Shown in pieces: positions 17,361-26,167 of a stretch of DNA of 64,000 nt. A program made the translations under genes and the position numbers. The notes under the pieces are model-generated. The model did no database searches. It worked only from the letters and a program-made list of their open reading frames with translations, and was not told where the DNA came from. Origin of the DNA: Saprospiraceae bacterium (GTDB taxonomy: Bacteria; Bacteroidota; Bacteroidia; Chitinophagales; Saprospiraceae). Numbering within the stretch: position 1 is the first letter of the stretch; each line of letters begins with the position of its first letter. The stretch is from positions 1,712,501 through 1,776,500 of the forward strand of contig JADJWV010000002.1 in NCBI GenBank assembly GCA_016716185.1, given 5' to 3'.

Positions 17361-18214
17361 TATTTGAAATTATTTATAAGCAACTTAAAACTTTGTAACT
17401 GTTTAAAAACAAAAAGTACGAAGCCTAAAACAAACGAACAGACTGCAAGTTGAAAAAATTCCGATGGAAATTCCAAATCTGCTGTTACAGGGAAGCCCAA
17501 GAAAGAAACGGGTGTAACTTGACTCAAAAGGATGGTAAAATTATGGCTTAAATGCATTCCTATGGGAATTTCAATTCCGTTGCCTAGAGCTGTGAACAAG
17601 CAGAGCAGAACAGATACCATAACGAAGTAAAAGTATTCGCTTATGCTGAATTCATGGCCAAAACTATGGACCACTGCAAATAAGCAACTGACTCCTAAAG
17701 TACTGATATAAATATTCCTGAAAATGGCCTGAAACTGTTGTAAGAGGTAGGCTCTGAAAAATAATTCCTCAAAAATCACCAGACTGCCCATAGATAAAAA
17801 TGTTAACCCGAGCGAAAGGCCGTCAGGACTGATTGATTTATCTCCAGAAAAAGTCTTACAGAGCAGATAGTTGACCAATACAAGGCAGATTCCGTAGGTG
17901 ATAAAACTTATTAAAAAGGAGTTAAAGCTAAATCGTTTTTCAGACAAGGTCCATTGACTGAATGTTAATTTGTTAACTTTTCTTACGAGCCATACCAGCC
18001 ATACCGTGCAAATTGTGTAAAAGACAAATTGCTTAATTTCAGGAGATATAATTAGATGATTTCTTAAAAAAAGAAATTTTGAGATTTCGTAAATACAAAT
18101 TTTTATAAAGAGGATTAATGGAATGAAAAGTACCAGGAGCAGGACCACTGGCACAGGTCCGGTAATACCGCTAACTGCCTGATTGATAAAGTGCCTGGAG
18201 GATGCCGGATTCAC
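17360..18214 (-). CDS. CPBP-family intramembrane metalloprotease
   Basis: 284 residues, multi-spanning (about eight hydrophobic segments). The three family motifs are present: EELFFRAYLL (glutamates and arginine), HSFGH and HLSHNFT. This is the Abi/Rce1-type membrane protease family, with substrates unknown here. The start is GTG at 18214, only five bases after a TACTTTTG -7 box, which suggests a very short or absent leader. Translationally coupled to the M1 peptidase. Confidence 0.87.
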   Translation of the reverse strand: MNPASSRHFINQAVSGITGPVPVVLLLVLFIPLILFIKICIYEISKFLFLRNHLIISPEIKQFVFYTICTVWLVWLVRKVNKLTFSQWTLSEKRFSFNSFLISFITYGICLVLVNYLLCKTFSGDKSISPDGLSLGLTFLSMGSLVIFEELFFRAYLLQQFQAIFRNIYISTLGVSCLFAVVHSFGHEFSISEYFYFVMVSVLLCLFTALGNGIEIPIGMHLSHNFTILLSQVTPVSFLGFPVTADLEFPSEFFQLAVCSFVLGFVLFVFKQLQSFKLLINNFK

Positions 18215-18218
18215 CGGG

Positions 18219-18226
18219 CAAAAGTA
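18219..18226 (-). promoter_or_regulatory. -7 box almost touching the CPBP start codon
   Basis: Minus-strand TACTTTTG, matching TAnnTTTG, ends four bases before the GTG start. The -33 position overlaps the -33 region of the divergent promoter at 18240. Confidence 0.45.
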
Positions 18227-18239
18227 TGAATTCCAGCAG

Positions 18240-18271
18240 TTTGAAGATCAGGCAAAAATGATGTAATTTTG
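18240..18271 (+). promoter_or_regulatory. Consensus promoter for the DUF6580 gene
   Basis: TTTG (18240-18243), 20-base spacer, TAATTTTG (18264-18271); the ATG follows at 18291. One of the best -33/-7 pairs in the window. Confidence 0.6.
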
Positions 18272-18290
18272 TTTGTCGACAAATCTTTAT

Positions 18291-18836
18291 ATGAAGCATT
18301 CGTTATTATTGGCACTAGGTTTAGGTATAATACTGATTATCAGTAGGATAGTTCCCCATCCGCCAAATTTCACAGCGGGTTTGGCCAGTATTATTTTTGC
18401 TGCCCTGGTCTTGAGAAAATACCTGTATTGGGTTGTTCTCATTCTTGCGTTTTGGGTTTCCGATCTTGCAATCAATAATTTGATCTATCCAAAAACTGAA
18501 TTTGTCTGGATTACTTCCGGCTTTATGTATCTGGTCTTAATTTACGGATTGATCTTTATTGTTTTGAAACAATTATCAAGCCGGATTCAAGAACCTTTAG
18601 CAATTCTCTTTGCTGCAATGGGTTCTTCTCTGATTTTCTTTTTTATGAGCAACCTTGCCGTTTGGCTGAGTACCAGCACGTATATGAAAGATTGGTCTGG
18701 ATTTGTTTATTGTTACATTGCTGCGATTCCATTTTTTGGCAATGAAATCGCAGGAACCATCTTTTACAGTTCAGTATTTTTTACAGCGTATTGGCTGTTT
18801 GAAAAAAATACAAAAGTTTCTAAAATCGAAGCTTGA
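18291..18836 (+). CDS. DUF6580 integral membrane protein
   Basis: 181 residues from ATG 18291; a TTG 18 bases upstream is inside the expected untranslated leader. About five or six transmembrane segments, with the PHPPNFTAGLASIIFAALVL start and the GNEIAGTIFYSSVFF end that mark this family of small ECF-transporter-like membrane proteins. Substrate and function are unknown. It may be co-transcribed with the small DUF5522 gene 26 bases downstream. Confidence 0.82.
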   Translation: MKHSLLLALGLGIILIISRIVPHPPNFTAGLASIIFAALVLRKYLYWVVLILAFWVSDLAINNLIYPKTEFVWITSGFMYLVLIYGLIFIVLKQLSSRIQEPLAILFAAMGSSLIFFFMSNLAVWLSTSTYMKDWSGFVYCYIAAIPFFGNEIAGTIFYSSVFFTAYWLFEKNTKVSKIEA

Positions 18837-18862
18837 TCGTATAAATTTAGCATTACAGACTA

Positions 18863-19021
18863 ATGATGGAAGAGTCGGACTTTTACGAGGAAGACGGAAA
18901 AATTGTTTTTACAGAAGCATATCACCTCAAAAGAGGATATTGTTGCAATTCGGGTTGCAGGCATTGCCCGTTTAAACAACAAGAAGTTAAAAACCAGGGC
19001 GAATCGAATGAACCAAATTAG
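18863..19021 (+). CDS. DUF5522 cysteine-rich microprotein
   Basis: 52 residues from ATG 18863 (a second ATG follows immediately at 18866). The core YHLKRGYCCNSGCRHCPF is diagnostic of DUF5522, a very small Bacteroidota family. The four cysteines CC-x3-C-x2-C plus histidine could hold a metal ion; that is inference. Preceded by IVFTEA, also part of the family pattern. Sits 26 bases after the DUF6580 gene. Confidence 0.88.
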   Translation: MMEESDFYEEDGKIVFTEAYHLKRGYCCNSGCRHCPFKQQEVKNQGESNEPN

Positions 19022-19095
19022 CTCGTTAAGCAATGATTTGGCTCAAGTATAGCAGCTTTTAGTTTTAGTAAGGTGTGATACAGTAAATTGTTATT

Positions 19096-19638
19096 TTAGG
19101 ACTGCCAATATTCCTCACTCGAATGGTCAATTTTGGAAAGGTATCTTGAAAAAACAAAAAAGAAATCAGAAAGTCTGTTTAAATAAACAATGATCAAGGG
19201 ATCTGCTTCATTTGAATGTGACAAACTCACTACCCTGCGTTCGGCCCTTCTGCATACTGTTCTGCAAATATGTGCCTGAGCTGATCGTAAACCTCCACCA
19301 GGTAAGACAAAATTTTGAAGCGGTTGGAGTTGGTTCTCCATCTCATCAATATAGCGTTCTAATTTTTTTTCATTATCGCCAAGGAGTTGCGGCAATTTAG
19401 TTTTTAATTCTTTGTCTGATGTCGCCAGATGAGATCCGATTACAAATAAATACGATTGGATATCTTTAAGCCTTTGTAACCACACAGCTTCTGTAATTTG
19501 TACAGTCAAAAGTCCCAAATGGGCATTGAGTTCGTCAACGGAACCATAAGCTTCTATCTGGATATCATCTTTAGAGATCCGAGTTCCACCAAATAAAGAT
19601 GTAGAACCTGAGTCGCCTGTTTTTGTATATATTTTCAT
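19096..19638 (-). CDS. pduO: PduO-type ATP:cob(I)alamin adenosyltransferase
   Basis: 180 residues. Converts cob(I)alamin to adenosylcobalamin using ATP. N-terminal YTKTGDSGSTSLFGG is the ATP-binding loop of the PduO family, GSVDELNAHLG is the next conserved block, and FVLPGGG...CRTVCRRAERRVV is the C-terminal signature. No B12-dependent enzyme or uptake system is visible in the window. Start overlaps the ABC ATPase stop by one base (TGATG), so the two are translated from one message. Confidence 0.93.
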   Translation of the reverse strand: MKIYTKTGDSGSTSLFGGTRISKDDIQIEAYGSVDELNAHLGLLTVQITEAVWLQRLKDIQSYLFVIGSHLATSDKELKTKLPQLLGDNEKKLERYIDEMENQLQPLQNFVLPGGGLRSAQAHICRTVCRRAERRVVSLSHSNEADPLIIVYLNRLSDFFFVFSRYLSKIDHSSEEYWQS

Positions 19639-20327
19639 CAGTTTGTCATTTGATCAGATTCGACCATTCCATCCTTTAATCGAACAATCCGGTGGGCATG
19701 GTTTGCAATATCGTTTTCATGTGTGACCAAGATGATGGTATTTCCCATGGAATGAATGCGTTCCAGGATAGTCATGATTTCTTCACTGGTTTTTGAATCC
19801 AGGTTTCCGGTAGGTTCATCTGCAAGAATGATGGATGGATTGTTGACCAGCGCTCTTGCGATTGCTACTCTCTGTCGTTGACCGCCACTCAGTTCGTTTG
19901 GTTTATGCGACATCCTGTCGGCTAAACTCACAGCTTCGAGTTTTTCTTTGGCAATGAGCTCCCTGTCGTGTTTGGAATATCCCGCATAGACAAGGGGCAT
20001 AGCCACGTTTTCCAATGCGGTCATTCTGGGCAGCAAATTAAAAGTCTGGAATACAAAGCCAATTTCTTTATTCCGGATTTCGGCCAGTTCATTATCATTC
20101 ATGATCCCAACCGACTTTTGGTTGAGAATGTAAGTTCCAGATGTTGGACTGTCGAGGCATCCAATGATATTCATCAGAGTGGATTTTCCGCTTCCCGAGG
20201 GGCCCATCAGTGCTATAAACTCGTTTCTTTTGAACACAAGATCGATGTCTTTCAGTGCCTCAATGACCTCATCTCCCATCTTATAAATCTTGCAAATGTT
20301 CTCGAGTACGATCAGATTGCTCTCCAT
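19638..20327 (-). CDS. ABC transporter ATP-binding protein (LolD/MacB type)
   Basis: 229 residues: Walker A GPSGSGKSTL, the MacB/LolD-typical GFVFQTFNLLPRMTALENV, signature LSGGQRQRVAIARAL, Walker B IILADEPTGNLDS and the switch histidine VTHE. This subfamily works with FtsX-like permeases in lipoprotein release or export. None is adjacent; an FtsX-like permease lies 2 kb away at 22285 in the same orientation but separated by two genes. It is the first gene of a pair with pduO. Confidence 0.92.
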   Translation of the reverse strand: MESNLIVLENICKIYKMGDEVIEALKDIDLVFKRNEFIALMGPSGSGKSTLMNIIGCLDSPTSGTYILNQKSVGIMNDNELAEIRNKEIGFVFQTFNLLPRMTALENVAMPLVYAGYSKHDRELIAKEKLEAVSLADRMSHKPNELSGGQRQRVAIARALVNNPSIILADEPTGNLDSKTSEEIMTILERIHSMGNTIILVTHENDIANHAHRIVRLKDGMVESDQMTN

Positions 20328-20479
20328 GTTCTTGCTTTCAGCGTAAAATTAAGGAATTCCAACAGGAACATCAGTCTTATTAGCCTATCTGTGGAGCCCG
20401 GCAGACAAGTGGCTCGTAATTTTCGATGAATCCCGTAAGTTTTTATATTTTGCATACTGATTCACACCGCCTTAGAATT

Positions 20480-21097
20480 ATGAAGCATGTTGCAGTTGCA
20501 GGAAATATAGGTTGCGGAAAGACCAGTCTGTGCAAAGTGCTCGGGAAGCACTATCAGTGGGATATTCTCTATGAGGACACGACAACAAATCCTTATCTGA
20601 GTGATTTTTATTACGATATGACCCGTTGGTCCTTTAACCTTCAGGTTTATTTTCTCAATTCGAGATTCAGACAAATAGTAGATATTCAAAAAGGAGAAGG
20701 TACCGTAATTCAGGACCGTACAATTTATGAAGACGCCCATATTTTTGCGCCGAATCTTCACGAAATGGGCCTGATGTCAAAACGCGATTTTGACAATTAT
20801 TTTTCACTTTTTGAGATCATGATGAGTACCATCAGGCCTCCCGACCTGATCATTTATTTAAAAGCCTCCATCCCTACCCTGGTCAATCATATTCAGATGC
20901 GTGGACGAACTTACGAAGGGAATATGAGCCTCGATTACTTGAAAAAACTAAACCAAAGGTATGATGACTGGATCGAAAGTTATGATCACAGTCCGAAGGT
21001 CATCATTCATACGGATCAATTGGATTTTATCAACAATACCGAACATCTCGGACAGGTCATTGAATCAGTCAATGCACATATTAACGGTCTTTTCTAA
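20480..21097 (+). CDS. Deoxynucleoside kinase (dAK/dGK type)
   Basis: 205 residues from ATG 20480. An in-frame ATG at 20426 would add 18 residues ahead of the P-loop and is not favoured. P-loop GNIGCGKTSL near the N-terminus, EDTTTNPYLSDFYYD, the DRTIYEDAHIFA motif (ERS/DRS-type) and the lid MRGRTYEGNMSLDYLKKLN define the salvage kinase that phosphorylates deoxyadenosine/deoxyguanosine with ATP. Which nucleoside it prefers cannot be read from sequence. Confidence 0.9.
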   Translation: MKHVAVAGNIGCGKTSLCKVLGKHYQWDILYEDTTTNPYLSDFYYDMTRWSFNLQVYFLNSRFRQIVDIQKGEGTVIQDRTIYEDAHIFAPNLHEMGLMSKRDFDNYFSLFEIMMSTIRPPDLIIYLKASIPTLVNHIQMRGRTYEGNMSLDYLKKLNQRYDDWIESYDHSPKVIIHTDQLDFINNTEHLGQVIESVNAHINGLF

Positions 21098-21137
21098 GTT
21101 CAGGGGCTGAAAAGAATAGAACGTATCTTTTTACGGA

Positions 21138-22094
21138 TTAATGAAAAAACTTTCGCTCTTTAAAAATCCAGGCAATGACCAGACTTAAAAAAATGGATGT
21201 AAACATAACCAGATAAAAGGAAGCTCCGGAGTTACCAAATGAAAAAGGCATCGGCACATTCATCCCGAAGAAACTGGAAATCAAAGTTGGAACCATTAAA
21301 ATAACGGTGATCACCGTAAGCCTGTTTACAAATTTGTTAAGATTATTGGATATGATAGAAGCATAGGCTTCCATGGTCCCGTTGAGAATGTTTGTATACA
21401 ATTGTGCTACTTCCCTTGCCTGATTGTTATCGACAATAATGTCTTCAAATAACTCAGCATGATCTTCGTTATTTTTAATATTTAAAAAATCAGTGCGCTT
21501 CATTTTTAGTTTGAGAAGTTCATTGGCACTCAGTGAATTTACAAAGTAAACCAACGATTTTTCGATGCGTAGCAAACTTCTTAATTCTTCGGAACGGCTT
21601 GAATGATAGAGTTCCTGTTCGATCAGATTTCTGCGGAGATTTAATTTGCGAAGATCTTCCAAAAATAGACGAACGGTCTGTTCGAAAATCTGAAGAATAA
21701 ATGAAGTTTCATTGCGGATCATAAAGCCTTTTACTTTATGGTCGAGAAATTTTTCGATAACCGGGCTTTCAACACTGCAGATGGTAATGAGTTTTCCCTG
21801 GCACAAAATGATACCAAGAGGAACGGTTATAAAAATCGGATCGTTTTCTTTTTCGGTATCGTTGAGCACAGGGGTGTTGATAATGATACTTCGGGCTTCG
21901 TCATATCTCTCGTAACGAGCTCTTTCTTCGATATCCAGGGGGTCAGTTAAAAAGTCAGATTCTATTCCTAAAGTTGCGGCAAACTCATCCAGCTCGCCGG
22001 GCATGAATGGTGGCGAAAGATTAATCCAGTAGGCCTTTTCTAAAGAATCGGTCTCCTGAAATGTTTGATCTCCGGAAGTATAAAAACGAATCAT
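21138..22094 (-). CDS. corA: CorA-family magnesium/divalent-cation channel
   Basis: 318 residues. Large cytoplasmic N-terminus, long helix (ARYERYDEAR...), then two C-terminal transmembrane helices, the first ending in the hallmark selectivity motif FFGMNVPMPF and the second ending in the basic tail KERKFFH. The protein forms a pentameric inner-membrane channel for Mg2+ (some homologues carry Co2+ or Zn2+). Preceded by a good -7 box at 22149-22156. Confidence 0.92.
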   Translation of the reverse strand: MIRFYTSGDQTFQETDSLEKAYWINLSPPFMPGELDEFAATLGIESDFLTDPLDIEERARYERYDEARSIIINTPVLNDTEKENDPIFITVPLGIILCQGKLITICSVESPVIEKFLDHKVKGFMIRNETSFILQIFEQTVRLFLEDLRKLNLRRNLIEQELYHSSRSEELRSLLRIEKSLVYFVNSLSANELLKLKMKRTDFLNIKNNEDHAELFEDIIVDNNQAREVAQLYTNILNGTMEAYASIISNNLNKFVNRLTVITVILMVPTLISSFFGMNVPMPFSFGNSGASFYLVMFTSIFLSLVIAWIFKERKFFH

Positions 22095-22148
22095 CCGATA
22101 CTTTATCCTCTTGAACTGATTTCATGATGGTGGAAAACATATAACGCA

Positions 22149-22156
22149 CAAAGGTA
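22149..22156 (-). promoter_or_regulatory. -7 box for corA
   Basis: Minus-strand TACCTTTG, a precise match to TAnnTTTG, 54 bases before the corA ATG. The upstream stretch is T-rich but lacks an exactly spaced TTTG. Confidence 0.45.
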
Positions 22157-22284
22157 GCAAAAAGCAGACCAAAAGAAACTATTGACGTCTGCAAAGTTTT
22201 TTTAAATTAATGAAGGGATGACATTGGAGATTAATAAATTCGCAAACATGAATTTATACATCTTAATTTATAAATATGATAAAT

Positions 22285-23529
22285 TTATCGAAATTTTAAA
22301 GTCTGCACGGGTCGAATAAAAGAGACCAGCCAGCTGGGAATAAGTAAACTTAGCAGGATCACTGCAAAGAAAATGAGATTAAGTAAAAGCACCGGCCAAA
22401 TACTCAGATCTACAGGAGCATACGAAAGATAATAATCTGCTTCGCTCAACTTGATCAATTGATATTTTTTTTGAAATGCGATCAAACCAAAGCCAAAGAG
22501 ATTGCCCAGAATTAAACTGCTTCCTATGATCTGGGCGGCATACCGAAGAAAAATTTTACGTTGATCCCAAAATGACATTCCAAGTACAGTAAGTATACCT
22601 ATCATATGTGTTCGTTCCAGAATGAGGATCAATAATGTGGTACACATATTGATGATGCAAACACTGAGGATTAGAAACAGAATAAAAGCTTTGGTAATAT
22701 CCTGCAGCGACAACCATTCGAATATTTGCGGAAATTTAAATCTGATGGTCTCAGAATACCAGGTATCTGGCAAGACCTCCTTGAATAATTTTCTGTTTAC
22801 GGTTTCAGCTTCAAGTACATTGTTGCAAATGACTTCCAGCCCGCTGACATCTTCTGCTTGCAGTCCTAAAAGAGATTGCAACAGTTGGATATCTGCAAAT
22901 GCAAATTTTTTATCGTATTCCCCAAGTCCGGTATTGTAGATCCCGGCGATTCTGACTTTTCTCTTGAGAACCTGGTCGTTCAGATAAAAGTGCAGGATCA
23001 TACTTTGGCCTGTTTTAGCCTGTAAACGTTTGGCTGTTTCTTCAGAGAGTAATAAATCTCTGGATGGGGTTCCTGGTGTGATCTGAATGATGGAGCCGTC
23101 CACAAGAAATCGCTCAAAGAAATCCCATTGAAAATCGGTACCTACTCCTTTTACAAACAAACCTTCGGTGAATTCCTCGCGACTCAGGATCGTGGGATAC
23201 AGGACAAATGATTGTACATGCTTGATCATGGGCGTCCCCGCGTCATCTAAGCAGGATGCTTTTATAGCATTTCTTATCGAGTCATTGACCTGGATCATAA
23301 AGGGATCCTGACTTTGACTGGATTGGATATCACTAATGTGGATGTGTCCCCAGAATCCGAAAACTTTGCTGGCTATTTCTTTTTGGAAACCGTTAAAGAT
23401 ACTCTGGGCAATGATCATGACGGCCAGGCTTAAAGTGGTTGCTATGACAGAAAGTCGAATGATAATGCGTGTAAAGGACTTTTTAAAACTACTGAAGGAC
23501 CTCTTTGCAATAAAATTATAAACTTTCAT
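22285..23529 (-). CDS. FtsX-like ABC permease (LolC/LolE family)
   Basis: 414 residues: an N-terminal transmembrane helix (IIIRLSVIATTLSLAVMIIAQSIFNGFQKEI), a large extracytoplasmic domain (about 50-270), then three transmembrane helices in the C-terminal FtsX domain (LTVLGMSFWDQRKIFLRYAAQ...). This is the lipoprotein-releasing/MacB-like permease architecture. A suitable ATPase (19638-20327) is nearby but not adjacent. It is divergent from tyrS. Confidence 0.88.
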   Translation of the reverse strand: MKVYNFIAKRSFSSFKKSFTRIIIRLSVIATTLSLAVMIIAQSIFNGFQKEIASKVFGFWGHIHISDIQSSQSQDPFMIQVNDSIRNAIKASCLDDAGTPMIKHVQSFVLYPTILSREEFTEGLFVKGVGTDFQWDFFERFLVDGSIIQITPGTPSRDLLLSEETAKRLQAKTGQSMILHFYLNDQVLKRKVRIAGIYNTGLGEYDKKFAFADIQLLQSLLGLQAEDVSGLEVICNNVLEAETVNRKLFKEVLPDTWYSETIRFKFPQIFEWLSLQDITKAFILFLILSVCIINMCTTLLILILERTHMIGILTVLGMSFWDQRKIFLRYAAQIIGSSLILGNLFGFGLIAFQKKYQLIKLSEADYYLSYAPVDLSIWPVLLLNLIFFAVILLSLLIPSWLVSFIRPVQTLKFR

Positions 23530-23553
23530 AATGAGCAGTCAAACACAGCAGAC

Positions 23554-23581
23554 TTGAATATCGCTTATTGGATTAATTTTG
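23554..23581 (+). promoter_or_regulatory. Promoter for tyrS
   Basis: TTG (23554-23556), 17-base spacer, TAATTTTG (23574-23581), ending 23 bases before the ATG at 23605. Confidence 0.5.
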
Positions 23582-23604
23582 CAAACTTACAGAACTTCAG
23601 GTGT

Positions 23605-24894
23605 ATGCAAGAGAAAGACTTTATTTCGGAATTGAGATGGCGCAATATGCTGCAGGATTATACGCCTGGATTGGAGGCCTATTTATCGGGTGGTATCAGA
23701 AGGGCTTACATCGGTTTTGATCCTACGGCCAGGTCTTTGGGAATTGGCAATTACGTACAGATCATGCTGCTGACACAGTTCCAGCGATGTGGGCACCAAC
23801 CTGTTGTCGTTATGGGTGGGGCTACGGGACGTATTGGCGATCCATCGGGCAAAGACAAGGAGCGGGAATTAAAAAGTATGGAGGAGCTGGATGCGAATAT
23901 AAAAGCACAGGAATCTCAATTGAGGCGTTTATTGAATTTTGAAGAGGGAAATAATAAAGCCCTGTGGGTTAATAATTATGACTTTTACAAAGACATGAAT
24001 GTGTTGTCATTTTTACGGGATGTAGGTAAAAATATGACCATCAATTATATGATGTCGAAAGAATCTGTAAAAAAACGCCTGGAAACTGGAATTTCATTTA
24101 CAGAATTTTCATACCAGTTGCTACAGGCTTATGATTTTTTATGCCTTTATCAACAACTGGATTGCAGATTGCAAATGGGAGGATCTGATCAATGGGGAAA
24201 TATTACATCCGGTACCGAAATGATTGGAAAATGCGTGACTGATGCCAAAGCGTTTGCTCTAACCACTCCATTACTTACTAAAAGTGATGGGAAAAAATTT
24301 GGCAAAACGGAAGAAGGCAATGTGTTTCTGGACAAAGAATACACCAGCCCATATAAATTTTACCAGTTTTGGTTAAATTGCGATGATGCAGATTTAGCAA
24401 AGCTCTTTCGTTATTTCAGTTTAAAGTCTGAAGAAGAAATTCTTTCCAATGAAGAAAAATTCACTGACGATCCTAAAGCTTTAAAAGCGCTCTTAGCTGA
24501 AGAAATTACAGAGCGTATTCACGGTCAGGATGCACTTACCAGTGTACAGCAGGTCTCGGAGTTGTTGTTCAACAAGAATTGCTCTCATGAATTTATTAAA
24601 GGCTTATCGGAAGAATCTTTTAAACAATTGAAATCAGAGATCCCCTACTACCCTATGCCAAAGGAAATGAAATCATCTCAAGTTTCTGTTGTAAATTTAA
24701 TGACTGAAAATACTGGAAGCCTTCCATCTAAATCAGAAGCAAGAAGAGCCATTCAGGCAAATGCGGTTTCTATAAATAAAATAAAAGTTAACAATCCTGA
24801 TGATCTGGTGACAGACGAATCCTGGATCCTGGGTAAATACCTTCTTCTTGAAAATGGAAAGAAAAACAAGTTCATTGTTGAACTTATAGGATAA
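23605..24894 (+). CDS. tyrS: Tyrosyl-tRNA synthetase, with an altered HIGH motif
   Basis: 429 residues from ATG 23605. Class Ic synthetase that charges tRNA-Tyr. The active-site start reads YIGFDPTARSLGIGNYVQ: the threonine after DP is kept, but the HIGH box is GIGN (residues 46-49), so the first histidine is glycine (codon GGA) and the last is asparagine. The later KFGKTEEGN stands for KMSKS, SYQLLQAYDF and GGSDQWGNITSG form the tyrosine pocket, and a C-terminal S4 RNA-binding domain ends the protein. The enzyme otherwise looks intact. Confidence 0.93.
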   Translation: MQEKDFISELRWRNMLQDYTPGLEAYLSGGIRRAYIGFDPTARSLGIGNYVQIMLLTQFQRCGHQPVVVMGGATGRIGDPSGKDKERELKSMEELDANIKAQESQLRRLLNFEEGNNKALWVNNYDFYKDMNVLSFLRDVGKNMTINYMMSKESVKKRLETGISFTEFSYQLLQAYDFLCLYQQLDCRLQMGGSDQWGNITSGTEMIGKCVTDAKAFALTTPLLTKSDGKKFGKTEEGNVFLDKEYTSPYKFYQFWLNCDDADLAKLFRYFSLKSEEEILSNEEKFTDDPKALKALLAEEITERIHGQDALTSVQQVSELLFNKNCSHEFIKGLSEESFKQLKSEIPYYPMPKEMKSSQVSVVNLMTENTGSLPSKSEARRAIQANAVSINKIKVNNPDDLVTDESWILGKYLLLENGKKNKFIVELIG

Positions 24895-24898
24895 TTCT

Positions 24899-26164
24899 AT
24901 GCAGTTTGAGACAGGTACCGGTCGCCAAAAACAGATTTACCTGAATTCGCTATATGGAAGAAAAAATCTGTTGCCCCTGAATTTTTTTGATTTAGAAGAC
25001 CTTTGCAGAAAATCGCTTCCCAAAAAATATTTTAACTACATCTACACAGGGGCGGGCAATAACCAGGGTGTAAAAAATAATACCGATGCGTTTCAGAATT
25101 ACGAAATAATTCCCCGCTGGTGTAAAGGAGTCAAGGACGTTGATCTTTCCGTAAAATTAGGCAAGCAGACTTTTCCTTTTCCTGTAATGTTCGCTCCTGT
25201 TGGTGTTCTTGAACTTGCTCATAAAAATGCCGATGCAGAACTTGCAAAAGCTTCTTTAGCCAGTCATATTCCCATGATCGTGTCAAGTCAGTCATCCATT
25301 CCCATGGAAACCTGCTCGAAAATTTTGGACAATCAAGCCTGGTGGTTTCAATTATATTTTAGTCAATCCAGGGAACTTACGGAGAGTTTTGTCAAAAGGG
25401 CCGAAAACAATGGTGCTTCAGCCATCGTTTTGACATTGGATACGGTCATGTTGGGTTGGAGGAATCTGGATCTCGAATCGTGTTATCTTCCTTTTCTGGA
25501 AGGGAAAGGCATTGCTCAATATACAAGCGATCCCTGCTTTCAGAAGATGTTGGCTCCATTTGAATTAGAGATTCCTTCATCGGGAAAACCATCATGGGGT
25601 CATTTATACAAGTTGTTGCGGACGTATCCCGGGAATTTTTTTGAAAATATCCGAACCAGGAATCCTATGAAAGCCGTACAACTGTTTGTAAAAATATTTT
25701 CCAGGCCTGAATTGAATTGGGCGGACGTGAGATGGCTGCGCGAACGAACAAAAATACCGCTTTACCTTAAAGGAATCCTTCGCGAAGAAGATGCCAAACA
25801 AGCGTTGGCCTGTGGGTGCGACGGCATTATTGTATCCAACCATGGAGGCCGGCAGATCAACCACAACCGGGCAAGTTTACATTGTCTTTCAGGTATCAGG
25901 CGAATTGTTCCGGAAAACTTTCCGGTGTTATTCGACAGTGGAATACGATCCGGTACAGATATCTTTATTGCATTAGCATTGGGAGCATCTGCCGTGCTGA
26001 TCGGAAGACCATATGTTTATGCACTCCATCTGAAAGGGATGGCAGGAGTCTGTGAATTGGCTGCAAATTATATTTCTGAGTTGAAAATTACCATGGGTCT
26101 GACAGGATGTGCTGCCATTGATCAAATTGCAGCTGCAAGCCTGGTTTCGGAGAAATACCGCTGA
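24899..26164 (+). CDS. FMN-dependent alpha-hydroxy-acid oxidase/dehydrogenase
   Basis: 421 residues. Starts four bases after tyrS, so probably co-transcribed. Family features in order: YIYTGAGNNQGVKNNTDAF, PFPVMFAPVGVLELAH, SSQSSIPME, LTLDT, the catalytic ISNHGGRQ-type motif VSNHGGRQINHNRAS, and the FMN phosphate loop LFDSGIRSGTDIFIALALGASAVLIGRP. Members oxidise L-lactate, glycolate or related 2-hydroxy acids to 2-oxo acids. Substrate and electron acceptor cannot be assigned here. Confidence 0.9.
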   Translation: MQFETGTGRQKQIYLNSLYGRKNLLPLNFFDLEDLCRKSLPKKYFNYIYTGAGNNQGVKNNTDAFQNYEIIPRWCKGVKDVDLSVKLGKQTFPFPVMFAPVGVLELAHKNADAELAKASLASHIPMIVSSQSSIPMETCSKILDNQAWWFQLYFSQSRELTESFVKRAENNGASAIVLTLDTVMLGWRNLDLESCYLPFLEGKGIAQYTSDPCFQKMLAPFELEIPSSGKPSWGHLYKLLRTYPGNFFENIRTRNPMKAVQLFVKIFSRPELNWADVRWLRERTKIPLYLKGILREEDAKQALACGCDGIIVSNHGGRQINHNRASLHCLSGIRRIVPENFPVLFDSGIRSGTDIFIALALGASAVLIGRPYVYALHLKGMAGVCELAANYISELKITMGLTGCAAIDQIAAASLVSEKYR

Positions 26165-26167
26165 ATA

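Noticed and set aside
17360..18214. CPBP protease as a phage-defence (Abi) gene
   Set aside because: The family name suggests it, but the neighbours are an M1 peptidase and an SCP2 protein, with no defence context.
20426..20479. Longer start for the deoxynucleoside kinase
   Set aside because: Adds 18 residues before a P-loop that normally starts the protein.
19638..23529. ABC ATPase and FtsX-like permease as one transporter
   Set aside because: They are separated by two genes, one of them on the other strand and one with its own promoter; pairing cannot be claimed from sequence.
23554..23604. Longer tyrS start at TTG 23554
   Set aside because: It would place the start inside the promoter; the ATG at 23605 fits the family N-terminus.
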